From the NCBI GenBank assembly GCA_001072465.1, contig JVKM01000056.1, forward strand, positions 62,001-126,000: a stretch of DNA of 64,000 bases, in the 5' to 3' direction. The stretch comes from Xylanimonas cellulosilytica (GTDB lineage Bacteria > Actinomycetota > Actinomycetes > Actinomycetales > Actinomycetaceae). Numbering within the stretch: position 1 is the first letter of the stretch; each line of letters begins with the position of its first letter. The position numbers were made by a program, and so were the translations under genes. This document shows positions 7,740-17,266 of this stretch, piece by piece. The notes under the pieces are model-generated. The model was not told where the DNA came from. It searched no databases and worked only from the letters and a program-made list of their open reading frames with translations.

Positions 7740-8747
7740 ATGCGCGATGCATCGGAGTCGGTGCGCGATTCGTCGCGCCCAGCGAGCGAGCGTCACGTCC
7801 CCGTACTGCTGCGCGAGTGCCTCGACATGCTCGCCCCGGCGATCGAGCGCCCCGGTGCCGTCCTCGTGGATGGAACCCTGGGCATGGGCGGTCACACCGA
7901 GGGAGCTCTCGAGCGTTTCGAGGGGCTCACCGTCATCGGCATTGACCGTGACCCCCAGGCCATCGAGCTGGCCTCGGCGCGCCTCGAGCGCTTCGGGACA
8001 CGTTTCCGCGCGGTGCACACCACCTACGACAACATCGATACGGCCGTTGAGGAGCAGCTCGGTGCGGGCGCTCGCGTGGATGGCGTTCTCATGGACCTGG
8101 GAGTGTCGTCCCTCCAGCTCGACGAGGCCGACCGCGGCTTCGCCTACTCGAAGGATGCTCCGCTCGACATGCGAATGGACGCAACGAGCGGGCAGAGCGC
8201 GGCGGACCTGCTGGCCACCGCCTCAGAGGGCGAACTGATCCGCATCCTGCGCACATACGGCGAAGAGAAGTTTGCGCCCCGGATCGCCAGGCTCATCATC
8301 CGCCGCCGAGACGACGCACCCATCACTCGCACCGGAGAGCTCGTGGACATCATTCGCGAGGCAATCCCGGCACCTGCGAGGCGCACGGGCGGCAACCCGG
8401 CGAAACGTACGTTCCAGGCGCTGCGCGTCGCGGTCAACGACGAGCTGACCATCTTGGAGAGGGCACTCCCGCGGGCACTGTCAAGTCTGAGGGTCGGCGG
8501 GCGCCTCGTCGTGGAGTCCTACCAAAGCCTCGAAGACCGAATAGTCAAAGATGTGCTGCGCCGTGGCTCCACGTCCGCAGCGCCTCCCGGACTGCCGATC
8601 ATCCCCGATGAGATGGCTCCCAGCCTGCGCCTGCTGACGAAGGGCGCAAACAAGGCCGACCAGGCCGAACAAGACCACAATCCCCGATCCGCTTCCGTGC
8701 GACTGCGCGGCGCGGAGCTCATCCGTGAATGGAAGGACCTCGCATGA
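7740..8747 (+). CDS. rsmH: 16S rRNA (cytosine-1402-N4)-methyltransferase RsmH
   Basis: Methylates N4 of C1402 in 16S rRNA using SAM. The protein is 335 aa. The N-terminal RHVPVLLRECLDML is typical, and the SAM-binding motif VDGTLGMGGHTEG lies at about residues 40-52. DGVLMDLGVSSLQLDEADRGF and the C-terminal RSASVRLRGAE segment are also classic. The start is supported by AAAGGAGGCGAC. Its stop overlaps the ftsL start (ATGA at 8744-8747), indicating translational coupling. Confidence 0.96.
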   Translation: MRDASESVRDSSRPASERHVPVLLRECLDMLAPAIERPGAVLVDGTLGMGGHTEGALERFEGLTVIGIDRDPQAIELASARLERFGTRFRAVHTTYDNIDTAVEEQLGAGARVDGVLMDLGVSSLQLDEADRGFAYSKDAPLDMRMDATSGQSAADLLATASEGELIRILRTYGEEKFAPRIARLIIRRRDDAPITRTGELVDIIREAIPAPARRTGGNPAKRTFQALRVAVNDELTILERALPRALSSLRVGGRLVVESYQSLEDRIVKDVLRRGSTSAAPPGLPIIPDEMAPSLRLLTKGANKADQAEQDHNPRSASVRLRGAELIREWKDLA

Positions 8748-9136
8748 GTGCAGCAACCGCGAAGGCACGTCCCGCAGCGCGCCCCGAGCTGCGCCGCGAC
8801 GAGGTTCACGAGCTTCGTCTCGTCCAAGGCACCCGCCCGCGCCGTTCCCTGATGGCTGTCGTGGCTCTCCTCGTCGTCGTCGCTCTGGCGTCTGTGGTGA
8901 CCTCGATGGTGCTCAACACCCGCATGGCGCAGACCTCCTTTGAGATCCGCGAGCAGCAGCTCGTGCTCAACGAACTGGAGGCGCAGTCGTGGACCATGCG
9001 CGCCGAGCTGGACCGTAAGGCCTCGCCGACGGAACTGGAGAAGGCAGCCAAGGCGAACGGCATGGTGCCCGCCGGCAAGTCGGGTTTCATCACGCTTGAG
9101 ACCGGCACTGTCGAGGCTGGAACCCCCGCGAAGTAA
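8744..9136 (+). CDS. ftsL: Cell division protein FtsL-like
   Basis: A small bitopic divisome protein (130 aa) thought to act with FtsQ and a DivIC/FtsB partner to activate FtsWI. A cytoplasmic basic N-terminal tail is followed by one membrane segment (about residues 37-60, MAVVALLVVVALASVV) and then an extracytoplasmic coiled-coil (FEIREQQLVLNELEAQ, ELDRKASPTELEKAAK). Sequence identity among FtsL proteins is low, so the call rests on topology, size and position between rsmH and ftsI. The ATG at 8744 is preferred over an in-frame ATG at 8729 because it makes the usual ATGA overlap. Confidence 0.8.
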   Translation: MSAATAKARPAARPELRRDEVHELRLVQGTRPRRSLMAVVALLVVVALASVVTSMVLNTRMAQTSFEIREQQLVLNELEAQSWTMRAELDRKASPTELEKAAKANGMVPAGKSGFITLETGTVEAGTPAK

Positions 9137-9153
9137 CTCGGAGGCGAGTGCCT

Positions 9154-10887
9154 ATGGATACCGTCATCACGCGTTCGCGCTGGGTCTTGGGATTCTTCAT
9201 CTTTGCCCTGAGCATTTGCGCCGTGCGGCTCGTGCAGCTTCAAATCATTGAAGGCCCATCCCTGGCCGCCCAGGGGCAGCGTGTGCGCACCTCCTCGACG
9301 GAAGTTGCGGCCGCGCGCGGAACGATCACCGACGCAACCGGAGTGGTGCTGGCGAACTCGATCCAGACCTACGACATCGCCGTCAACCAGGTGAATATCC
9401 GCGCCTATGTGCACCGCGACGATGACGGCAACGAGGTCGGGCGCGGCCCCGCTGAGGCCGCTCGTCAGCTCGCCCCGCTCCTCGGCATGAACGAGGCCGA
9501 GCTGGGCGGCATGATGCTGGGCGACTCGACCTATGAGTACATCAAGCGAAACGTCGATGCGGTGACCTACCGTGAGATCCGTAAGCTCGACATCTATGGG
9601 ATCGAGTGGGAGTCCGTCTTCGAACGCGAATACCCCAACGGCAACGTGGCGGCCCCGGTCATCGGCACGGTGAACGCCGAAGGGCAGGGGTCCTCGGGCA
9701 TGGAGGCGCAGTTTGATGCCTTTCTGACGGGTACCCCGGGCGCGCAGGCCTTCGAGATCGCTCCTAACGGCGCCGTCATGCCCGGCGGCAAGAAGACGAC
9801 GGTCGAACCCAAGAACGGTGGCAACGTCGAGCTGACGCTGCACGCTGACCTCCAGCACCAGGTGCAGGATCTTCTGGACGCGCGCGTCGCGAAGCACCAG
9901 GCCGACTGGGGCGCGGTTGTCATCGAAGACGTCGCGACGGGGCACGTCCTTGTCATGGCGGATTCGAACTCAACGGAACCCGACAACGCCAAGCCTCAGA
10001 AGGTGCACGCTGTGCAGGACACCTTCGAGCCGGGCTCGGTGGGCAAGCTCGTGACCGTGGGAGCGGCTCTCAACCAGGGGACGATCACCCCGACGAGTGT
10101 CTTCCAGGTTCCCTACGCGCTGGATCTGCCCGATGCCGGTGGCCCGATCACGGACTTCCACGAGCACGATGGTGAGACCTTGACGGCGACGGGTGTGTTG
10201 GCGGAGTCCTCGAACACGGGAACGGTACTCATCGGTCAGACGATGAGCGATGATCAGCGCTACTCCATGATGCGCGGCTTCGGCTTTGGTCAGGAGACCG
10301 GTATCGAGCTGCCCGGCGAATCTGCGGGTCTGCTGCGCAGTGCCGACCAGTGGCAGGGCCGCGATCGCTACGTGACGATGTTCGGACAGGCCTATGCGAT
10401 TACGGCGATGCAGGAGGTGTCCGCAATCGCGACGATCGCGAACGGGGGAGTGCGCATTTCGCCGCACATCGTGAAGTCGTGGACGAACGCGGATGGAACG
10501 GTCGAGGTTCCCGATACGAGCCAGCCCGTGCAGGTCATGGATGCGCAGGCCGCCTCGCAGCTGCTGACCATGATGGAATCCGTCGTTGAGGATGACCTGG
10601 GTACCGCTGGCGCCGCGAAGGTCCCGGGCTACCGGGTCGGCGTGAAGACGGGTACCGCTGAGACCGTTATCGATGGCGCTGCGGGCCTCGTGTCGACCAC
10701 CGCGGGTATTATCCCCGCGGATGCGCCGCGCCTGGCGATCGCCGTGGTTCTCTACAATCCGAAGGTGGCGTCGGTCTCATCTGATTCGTCAGCCCCGCTT
10801 TTTGGCGACATTGCGCGTACGGCGGTCGCGAACCTGGGTATCCCCGCGTCTACGGGGTCAGCTAACCTGTATCCGACGACCCCGTGA
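9154..10887 (+). CDS. ftsI: Septal peptidoglycan transpeptidase FtsI (class B PBP)
   Basis: Cross-links septal peptidoglycan and forms a complex with FtsW. The protein is 577 aa: one N-terminal membrane anchor (about residues 10-30), a PBP dimerisation domain (about 45-230), then the transpeptidase domain. Active-site motifs are present in order: S295-V-G-K298 (in EPGSVGK), S352-S-N354, and K498-T-G (GVKTGTAET). ATG 9154 is chosen over GTG 9148 because the GGAGG site is then about nine bases away. murF follows after 17 bases; murE, which usually lies between, is absent. No PASTA domains are seen. Confidence 0.94.
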   Translation: MDTVITRSRWVLGFFIFALSICAVRLVQLQIIEGPSLAAQGQRVRTSSTEVAAARGTITDATGVVLANSIQTYDIAVNQVNIRAYVHRDDDGNEVGRGPAEAARQLAPLLGMNEAELGGMMLGDSTYEYIKRNVDAVTYREIRKLDIYGIEWESVFEREYPNGNVAAPVIGTVNAEGQGSSGMEAQFDAFLTGTPGAQAFEIAPNGAVMPGGKKTTVEPKNGGNVELTLHADLQHQVQDLLDARVAKHQADWGAVVIEDVATGHVLVMADSNSTEPDNAKPQKVHAVQDTFEPGSVGKLVTVGAALNQGTITPTSVFQVPYALDLPDAGGPITDFHEHDGETLTATGVLAESSNTGTVLIGQTMSDDQRYSMMRGFGFGQETGIELPGESAGLLRSADQWQGRDRYVTMFGQAYAITAMQEVSAIATIANGGVRISPHIVKSWTNADGTVEVPDTSQPVQVMDAQAASQLLTMMESVVEDDLGTAGAAKVPGYRVGVKTGTAETVIDGAAGLVSTTAGIIPADAPRLAIAVVLYNPKVASVSSDSSAPLFGDIARTAVANLGIPASTGSANLYPTTP

Positions 10888-10904
10888 GTCTGAAGGAGTA
10901 AAGC

Positions 10905-12302
10905 ATGCAGGCATCAGCCCAGTGGATCGCTGAGGCAGTGTCGGGTCGCCTCGTGGGGAACGATGTTCCCGTGACGGGGCCCGTGGTGACGGATTCTCGC
11001 GAGGCTCAGGCAGGGTCGCTCTACGTTGCGCGCCGCGGTGAGAGCGCCGACGGTCATGCGTTCGTGTCCGGTGCGGCCACGCGCGGCGCAGTCGCCGTCA
11101 TCGTCGAGCACGAGGTCGACGAGGCGGTGACCCAGATCGTCGTCGAGGATTCGACCGAGGCACTGGGGGCGCTGGCCCGCGCACACGTCGAGAAGCTGCG
11201 CAGTGGCGGCGACCTGGATGTCATCGCGATGACCGGCTCCGTGGGTAAGACGACCACGAAGGACCTGCTGCTCCAGATCATGAGCGAGGACGGGCCGACG
11301 GTCGCCCCCAAGCTGTCCTTCAATAACGAGGTCGGCCTGCCGCTGACCGTGCTGCTGGCCGACGAGACGACGCGTCACCTCGTCCTTGAGATGGGTGCCT
11401 CAGGGCCCGGTCACATCACCTACCTGACGGACATCGTCGCCCCCGACGTGGCCATCGAGCTGTGCGTGGGCCACGCCCACGTGGGAGGCTTCGGCGGTTT
11501 CGAGGGTGTTGCGGCCGCGAAGGCCGAGCTCATCAAGGGAACGCGTCCGGGCGGTCCGGTCATCCTCAACACGGATGACCCGAACGTCGAGGCCATGGCA
11601 CCGTTGGCAACCGGACGCGTGATCCGCTTCTCGGCCTCGGGCAACGAGCGTGCTGACGTCATTGCGCGCGACGTGCGCCTCGACCGTGCCGACCGAGCAT
11701 CCTTCACGCTGGTGACCCCCGAAGGGGAGGCCCCCGTCGAGCTGAAGATCGTGGGTCGCCACCACGTTGCGAACGCGTTGGCCGCAGCCGCCGGTGCGCT
11801 CACCCTTGGGGTGAGCCTGCAGACCGTGGCTACTGTGCTCTCGCGCGCTCGTGCGCTGAGCCCGCACCGCATGGACGTGCACGAGTTGCGCGTTGACGGG
11901 ACAGACCTGACGCTCATCGATGACTCATACAATGCGAACCTGGATTCGATGCGTGCGGGCATCGCTGCCCTCGCTTCGATTGGTCGCGACAGTCAGCGCA
12001 TCGCCGTTCTCGGTGAGATGCTCGAGCTGGGCGAGGACTCCCAGTCGCTTCACCAGCAGGTAGGCGCGTTGATCGCCGATGCGGGAGTCGATACACTCAT
12101 TGGTCTCGGCACAGATGCCCACTACTATCTAGAGGGAGCCCCCGAGGTGCCCAATCGCGAGGTTGCCGCGGATCCGCAGGAAGCCGCGCGGCTCGCCCTG
12201 GAACACGCCGAGGACGGCGCAGTCGTCCTCGTCAAGGGTTCTTTCGGTTCGCAATCGTGGCAGGTGGCTGACATCCTGCGGGAGAAGGGAACGACCCGGT
12301 GA
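10905..12302 (+). CDS. murF: UDP-MurNAc-tripeptide-D-Ala-D-Ala ligase MurF
   Basis: Adds D-Ala-D-Ala to the UDP-MurNAc-tripeptide, the last cytoplasmic Mur ligase step. The protein is 465 aa. The N-terminal substrate domain contains the conserved VTDSREAQAGSLYVARRG. The ATP loop is MTGSVGKTTTKD, followed by SFNNEVGLPLT. The MurF-specific DDSYNANLDSMRAGI separates it from MurE. The C-terminal domain holds VLGEMLELGE and VLVKGSFGSQ. The stop overlaps the mraY GTG start by four bases (GTGA). Confidence 0.95.
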   Translation: MQASAQWIAEAVSGRLVGNDVPVTGPVVTDSREAQAGSLYVARRGESADGHAFVSGAATRGAVAVIVEHEVDEAVTQIVVEDSTEALGALARAHVEKLRSGGDLDVIAMTGSVGKTTTKDLLLQIMSEDGPTVAPKLSFNNEVGLPLTVLLADETTRHLVLEMGASGPGHITYLTDIVAPDVAIELCVGHAHVGGFGGFEGVAAAKAELIKGTRPGGPVILNTDDPNVEAMAPLATGRVIRFSASGNERADVIARDVRLDRADRASFTLVTPEGEAPVELKIVGRHHVANALAAAAGALTLGVSLQTVATVLSRARALSPHRMDVHELRVDGTDLTLIDDSYNANLDSMRAGIAALASIGRDSQRIAVLGEMLELGEDSQSLHQQVGALIADAGVDTLIGLGTDAHYYLEGAPEVPNREVAADPQEAARLALEHAEDGAVVLVKGSFGSQSWQVADILREKGTTR

Positions 12303-13384
12303 TTGGACTTATTGCCGCGTTTATTATCGCGATGGCCCTGTCCGTGACGGGCACGCCAGTCCTCATCCGTTTCCTGGTCATGCACCAGTACGGACAGTTC
12401 ATCCGCCAGGACGGGCCGACCCAGCACCTCACCAAGCGTGGAACGCCCACGATGGGCGGCGTCGTCATCATCCTCGCGACGGTCGTCGCGTGGTTGATCG
12501 GTTCGATGGTCGCGGGCGCGGGCCCCTCGTGGTCCGGCCTGCTGCTGATCTTCCTGTTCGTCGGCCTGGGCGTCATCGGCCTCCTGGACGACGGCATCAA
12601 GATCATGCGTCAGCGTTCTCTCGGCCTGCATCCCTCCGGCAAGATCATCGGACAGGTCGCCGTGGCCTCGCTCTTTGCCCTGGGCACGCTCATCAAGCCC
12701 AACGAGTTCGGTGAGTACCCGGGCACCCTCGCGATTTCTTTCGCGCGTCCCACGGCCCTGACCCTGGGCTTTGCGGGCCTCGGTCTGGGCATCGTCCTGT
12801 ACCTCATCTGGACCAACCTCATCGTGACGGCCTGGTCGAACGCGACGAACCTGACGGACGGCCTCGACGGCCTGGCCGCGGGTGTCTCGATCTTTGTCTT
12901 TGGCGCGTACACGTTCATCGCCTACTTCCAGCGCATCCAGGCGTGTACGCAGCTCGGCGCGAACCAGGCGAACTGCTACTCGACGCGAGACCCGCTCGAC
13001 CTGGCGATCTTCTGTGCCGCACTGATCGGCGCCCTTGCGGGATTCCTGTGGTGGAACGCCTCGCCGGCGCAGATCTTCATGGGTGACACGGGTGCCCTCG
13101 CTCTCGGTGGAGCTGTCGCGGGCCTGTCGATCCTCACCCAGACGCAGCTCCTCGCTATCATCGTCGGCGGTCTCTTCGTCGCCGTCGTCCTGTCCGACGT
13201 CATCCAGATCGGCGTCTTTAAGGCCACCGGCAAGCGCGTCTTCCGCATGGCGCCGCTGCACCACCACTTCGAGCTGCTCGGGTGGAAGGAAGTGACGATC
13301 GTGATCCGCTTCTGGCTGATCGCCGCGATCATCGCGGTGGCCGGCGCGGGTATCTTCTACGCGGAGTGGGTGTCCCTTCGATGA
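12299..13384 (+). CDS. mraY: Phospho-MurNAc-pentapeptide transferase MraY
   Basis: Integral membrane enzyme that transfers phospho-MurNAc-pentapeptide to undecaprenyl phosphate to make lipid I. The protein is 361 aa with about ten hydrophobic segments. Family motifs are present: GTPTMGGVVII, LLDDGIKIMR, NATNLTDGLDGLAAG, FMGDTGALALGG and the HHHFEL loop (PLHHHFELLGW). GTG start overlaps the murF stop, and its stop overlaps the murD ATG (ATGA). Confidence 0.96.
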   Translation: MIGLIAAFIIAMALSVTGTPVLIRFLVMHQYGQFIRQDGPTQHLTKRGTPTMGGVVIILATVVAWLIGSMVAGAGPSWSGLLLIFLFVGLGVIGLLDDGIKIMRQRSLGLHPSGKIIGQVAVASLFALGTLIKPNEFGEYPGTLAISFARPTALTLGFAGLGLGIVLYLIWTNLIVTAWSNATNLTDGLDGLAAGVSIFVFGAYTFIAYFQRIQACTQLGANQANCYSTRDPLDLAIFCAALIGALAGFLWWNASPAQIFMGDTGALALGGAVAGLSILTQTQLLAIIVGGLFVAVVLSDVIQIGVFKATGKRVFRMAPLHHHFELLGWKEVTIVIRFWLIAAIIAVAGAGIFYAEWVSLR

Positions 13385-14826
13385 GTCGTTTCGCTGCTGT
13401 CGTCGGCTGGGGCAAGTCCGGGCAGGGCGCTGCTGGCGCGCTGCTCGCGCGCGACTGGCAGGTGCGTGCCTTCGACGCGCGCGGGGGACAGTCCCTGTTC
13501 TTCGATGACGTCGCCGGTGTCGATGTTCACGTCGACGATAACCCTGAGACCCTTGCACAAGCGATCGTCGAGGCCAGCCCCGACCTCGTCGTCGTGTCTC
13601 CTGGCATTCCCGCACACCACCCGGTCTTCTCGGCCTGCGAGGCCGCTGGCATCGAGGTGTGGGGCGAGGTTGAACTCGCTTGGCGTCTGCAGGAGGAAGG
13701 CCCGCACGCGGGTCGCCCGTGGCTGGTCGTGACCGGCACGAACGGTAAGACGACGACGGTCGGCATGCTCGGTGAGATCCTGCGTTGCGCGGGTGCCAAG
13801 GCCGAGGAGGTCGGCAATATCGGTACGCCGATTACGAGGGCGATTGACTCCGACGCCGAGGTGTTTGCGGTGGAGCTGTCCAGCTTCCAGCTGCACACGG
13901 CAAGCACCGTCTCGCCCCTAGCGTCGATCTGCCTGAACGTGGATGCCGATCATCTGGACTGGCATGGCTCCGTGGAGGCGTACGCGGCCGATAAGGCGCG
14001 CGTCTACGAGAACACGATCCGCGCATGCGTCTATCCCACGTCCGATCGACGCGTAGAGCAGATGGTGGAAAACGCCGACGTCGTGGAGGGGGCTCGCGCG
14101 ATCGGGTTGACCCTCGGCTCGCCGAGCGTCTCTCAGTTCGGCATCGTCGAGGGCCTCCTGGTTGATCGCGCATTCGTGGAGGACCGCGCGCGTCACGCTG
14201 CCGCCCTCGCGCACATTTCTGACTTGGCGGGGGCGTACGGCCCCCACCCGTCCGCCGCGGTCGTGTCGGACGCCCTGGCTGCCGCGGCCCTTGCCCGCGC
14301 CTACGGTGTTGAGCCCGAGGCCGTCGAGGCGGGTCTGCGCGCGTTCCGGCCGGCCGGACACCGCCGCGCAATCATCGCCCACGCTGCGGACCTGACCTGG
14401 GTGGACGATTCGAAGGCGACGAATGCGCATGCGGCGCGTGCCTCTCTCGCGGGACTGCCGCCGCGCAGCGCGATCTGGATCGTCGGTGGTGACGCGAAGG
14501 GGCAGGACTTCACGGACCTGATCCGTCAGGTCGAGCCGACGCTGCGCGGTGTCGTCGTTATCGGCGAGGATCGCGCGCCTCTCGTGGAAGCGCTGCAGGC
14601 CGGTGCGCCGGACGTGCCTCGCGTCGAGGTCGACGGTCACGAGGACTGGATGTTCTCGGTTGTCAACGAAGCCGTGGCATTGTCCATGCCGGGCGACACC
14701 GTCGTGCTCGCCCCGGCCTGTGCGTCATGGGATCAGTTCGACAACTACGGCCAGCGCGGCGATGCATTCGCCGATGCGGTGTCGCGCCTCGCGGCCCAGT
14801 GGGGGAGCGCCGGTGGCGACGAATAA
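13381..14826 (+). CDS. murD: UDP-MurNAc-L-Ala:D-glutamate ligase MurD
   Basis: Adds D-glutamate to UDP-MurNAc-L-Ala. The protein is 481 aa. It has an N-terminal GWGKSGQGAAGALL dinucleotide-like loop, the ATP loop VTGTNGKTTTVGML, EVGNIGTPIT and ELSSFQLHT. LNVDADHLDWHGS and the C-terminal DDSKATNAHAA and APACASWDQFDNYGQRG motifs are MurD-specific. The start at 13381 overlaps the mraY stop. The ftsW start GTG lies 14 bases inside this gene. Confidence 0.96.
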   Translation: MSRFAAVVGWGKSGQGAAGALLARDWQVRAFDARGGQSLFFDDVAGVDVHVDDNPETLAQAIVEASPDLVVVSPGIPAHHPVFSACEAAGIEVWGEVELAWRLQEEGPHAGRPWLVVTGTNGKTTTVGMLGEILRCAGAKAEEVGNIGTPITRAIDSDAEVFAVELSSFQLHTASTVSPLASICLNVDADHLDWHGSVEAYAADKARVYENTIRACVYPTSDRRVEQMVENADVVEGARAIGLTLGSPSVSQFGIVEGLLVDRAFVEDRARHAAALAHISDLAGAYGPHPSAAVVSDALAAAALARAYGVEPEAVEAGLRAFRPAGHRRAIIAHAADLTWVDDSKATNAHAARASLAGLPPRSAIWIVGGDAKGQDFTDLIRQVEPTLRGVVVIGEDRAPLVEALQAGAPDVPRVEVDGHEDWMFSVVNEAVALSMPGDTVVLAPACASWDQFDNYGQRGDAFADAVSRLAAQWGSAGGDE

Positions 14827-16069
14827 GCGCGGCTGGCACATCCCGACGATCACGCTGCCTCGTATCCGTTTCGGGTCGGGCCAGGAACGCAAGGATGACC
14901 CGGCGACGACGTACTACCTCGTGATTCTGCCGGCCCTGCTGCTGTCGGTGTTCGGTCTCATCATGGGTTTCTCCGCGCAGACCGTGACGGCGATCGCGCA
15001 GGGGGAGAACCCCTACACGGCGTACGCTCGACCGCTCATCATCATTCTTGTGTCGCTCGTGATCGCGACGATTGTCCTCCTCGTGCCACAGCGGTGGCTC
15101 ATGAACCTGGCTCCCGTCATGTTTGTGGGCGCGCTCGGCTTCCAGTCCCTGGTCCTCAGCCCTCTGGGACGCTCGGAGGGCGGTAACGCGAACTGGGTGA
15201 AGGTGGGCCCGATCATGGCCCAGCCCTCAGAGTTCCTCAAGCTTGCGCTCATTGTCTTCTTGGGTTTCATGGTCTCGAAGTCGGCGTCCAAGCGCGGTGA
15301 TTGGAAGGCGATGAGTGTGGCCGTCGGCCTGCCGATCCTGACGGCGCTTGGCGCGGTCATGTTGGGCCGAGACATGGGCACCGCAATGGTCGTGGCTGTT
15401 GGTGCGCTGGGAGCGATGTGGGTGGCCGGTCTGCCTAAACGCTGGTTCGGTGGCCTCGTCGTGCTCGCCGTCCCGACGATGGTGCTGCTCGTGTTGTCGA
15501 ACCCGACGCGTATCCGCCGTATTCTGGCGATCCTTCCGGGCACGTCGAAGGGGCCGGATGAGTCCGCTCCCGAACAGATCGACCACTCGCTGTGGGCGCT
15601 GGGCTCGGGTGGCCTGACTGGCCTCGGGCCGGGAGCCTCGCGCGAGAAGTGGAACTACCTGCAGGCTGCGCACACGGACTTCATTTTTGCGATCGTCGGT
15701 GAGGAATTTGGCCTGCTCGGCGCCCTCGGCGTGCTCCTGTGCCTGGGCCTGCTGATCTGGGGCATGTTCCGCGTGGCGCGCGAATCTTCGGACCTGTTTG
15801 TGACGATCGTGGCCTCGGGCGTGGCCTCGTGGATTGGCATCCAGACGGTCATCAACGTCCTGTCCGTGACGGGGCTGGGACCGGTTATCGGCGTGCCTCT
15901 GCCGCTCGTGTCCTACGGCGGTTCGTCGTTCCTGTTTACGATCACCGCGATCGCCGTCGTTGCCTCGTTTGCTCGAGCACGCGCGGGTATTTGGATGATC
16001 GGCCGCCCCGACGAGGCCTCGGCTGGGCGTGATCCCCGCCTCGCTCCTCGCCGTCGCTCGGCGCGCTAA
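14813..16069 (+). CDS. ftsW: Septal peptidoglycan glycosyltransferase FtsW (SEDS family)
   Basis: Polymerises lipid II at the septum together with FtsI. The protein is 418 aa with about ten membrane segments. SEDS signatures seen are NANWVKVGPIMAQPSEFLKLALI, MLGRDMGTAMVV, the long loop with GPGASREKWNYLQAAHTDFIFAIVGEE, and the C-terminal GVPLPLVSYGGSSF. No ATG lies at the 5' end. GTG 14813 is chosen because GGGGGAG precedes it and the frame upstream is occupied by murD. The 72-base gap before murG holds a possible promoter. Confidence 0.95.
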   Translation: MATNKRGWHIPTITLPRIRFGSGQERKDDPATTYYLVILPALLLSVFGLIMGFSAQTVTAIAQGENPYTAYARPLIIILVSLVIATIVLLVPQRWLMNLAPVMFVGALGFQSLVLSPLGRSEGGNANWVKVGPIMAQPSEFLKLALIVFLGFMVSKSASKRGDWKAMSVAVGLPILTALGAVMLGRDMGTAMVVAVGALGAMWVAGLPKRWFGGLVVLAVPTMVLLVLSNPTRIRRILAILPGTSKGPDESAPEQIDHSLWALGSGGLTGLGPGASREKWNYLQAAHTDFIFAIVGEEFGLLGALGVLLCLGLLIWGMFRVARESSDLFVTIVASGVASWIGIQTVINVLSVTGLGPVIGVPLPLVSYGGSSFLFTITAIAVVASFARARAGIWMIGRPDEASAGRDPRLAPRRRSAR

Positions 16070-16104
16070 GACGCCTGCGGCACCTGGTGGCCTGCGCGGC
16101 TCGC

Positions 16105-16110
16105 TACACT
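16105..16110 (+). promoter_or_regulatory. Candidate -10 element for murG inside the dcw cluster
   Basis: TACACT at 16105-16110 lies about 30 bases before the murG ATG, in one of the few gaps within the cluster. No convincing -35 was found. Confidence 0.25.
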
Positions 16111-16141
16111 GGTGTCACGCACACGCGTAAAGGAGACGCAT

Positions 16142-17266
16142 ATGGTCAAGGTTGTGATGGCTGGCGGCGGTACTGCCGGTCACGTGAATCCTCTGCTGGC
16201 GACGGCGGCGCAGCTGCGCGAGAGCGGCGCTGAGGTTGTCGTCCTGGGGACGAAGGCTGGTTTGGAGGCGGATCTGGTTCCTGCCGCAGGATTCCCGCTT
16301 GTGGAGATTCCCCGCGTTCCTTTGCCGAGGCGTCCCTCCCTGGCGTTCTTCACTCTTCCCGCTCGTTTTGCGGACGCCGTGAAGCGTTGCGCCCAGGCCC
16401 TGGAGGGCGCTGACGTCCTCGTTGGTTTTGGCGGCTACGTGTCGACGCCCGCGTACATTGCGGCGAAGCGTGTGGGCGTGCCGATCGTCATTCACGAGCA
16501 GAACGCGCGTCCCGGCCTGGCGAACAAGGTGGGCGCGCGCAACGCGAAGGTTGTCGCTCTGACGTTCCCCTCCTCTCCGCTGAAGGCGCGCAACGGCCGC
16601 ACGGTCGTGACGGGCCTACCCCTGCGTGCGGCGATCGCTGAGCTTGCGGACCGCCGCGCAGACGCTGAGGGCGCTGCCCAGGCGCGCCGCGAGGCAGCCG
16701 AGCGCCTCGGTGTCAACCCGGATGCGCCGACGCTGCTGGTGACGGGCGGCTCCCTGGGTGCTCTGCATGTCAACGAGTCGATGACCGGTGCTGCCGATGC
16801 GCTTCCGGAGGGTGCCCAGGTCGTGCACCTGACGGGCCGCGGCAAGGACGAGCCTGTCCGCGCTGCTGTTGAGGCAGCAGGTCTGTCGGACCGCTGGCAC
16901 GTGATCGACTACCTGACGACAATGGAGGACGCGCTGGCCGTCGCAGAGCTCGTCGTGTGTCGGTCGGGCGCGGGAACCGTGGCCGAGATGGAGGCCCTGG
17001 GCCTGCCCTGTATCTACGTGCCGCTGCCGATCGGCAACGGCGAGCAGCGTCTGAACGCGGCGGACCACGTGGCCGCCGGCGGTGCCCAGCTCGTTGACGA
17101 CAAGGACTTCACGGCCGACTTCGTGCGCCGTAACGTCTTCCCGCTGCTGGGCTCGACCCGCCTGGCGGACATGGCGGCCGCATCCCAGTCGCTGGGCCGC
17201 GCGGGAGCCGCCCGTGCGCTGGCAGATCTGGCTCTTGAGCAGGTAAAGGAGGCCGGCCATGAGTGA
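16142..17266 (+). CDS. murG: Lipid II synthase MurG
   Basis: Peripheral membrane glycosyltransferase that adds GlcNAc to lipid I, making lipid II. The protein is 374 aa. It has the N-terminal glycine loop MAGGGTAGHVNPLLATA, GFGGYVSTPAYIAAK, IHEQNARPGLANK, the second glycine loop VTGGSLGALHVNE, and donor-site residues in CRSGAGTVAEMEALGLP and PLPIGNGEQRLNA. ATG 16142 is chosen for its AAAGGAGACG ribosome site; an upstream GTG at 16112 lacks one. The murC ATG overlaps the last eight bases. Confidence 0.96.
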   Translation: MVKVVMAGGGTAGHVNPLLATAAQLRESGAEVVVLGTKAGLEADLVPAAGFPLVEIPRVPLPRRPSLAFFTLPARFADAVKRCAQALEGADVLVGFGGYVSTPAYIAAKRVGVPIVIHEQNARPGLANKVGARNAKVVALTFPSSPLKARNGRTVVTGLPLRAAIAELADRRADAEGAAQARREAAERLGVNPDAPTLLVTGGSLGALHVNESMTGAADALPEGAQVVHLTGRGKDEPVRAAVEAAGLSDRWHVIDYLTTMEDALAVAELVVCRSGAGTVAEMEALGLPCIYVPLPIGNGEQRLNAADHVAAGGAQLVDDKDFTADFVRRNVFPLLGSTRLADMAAASQSLGRAGAARALADLALEQVKEAGHE

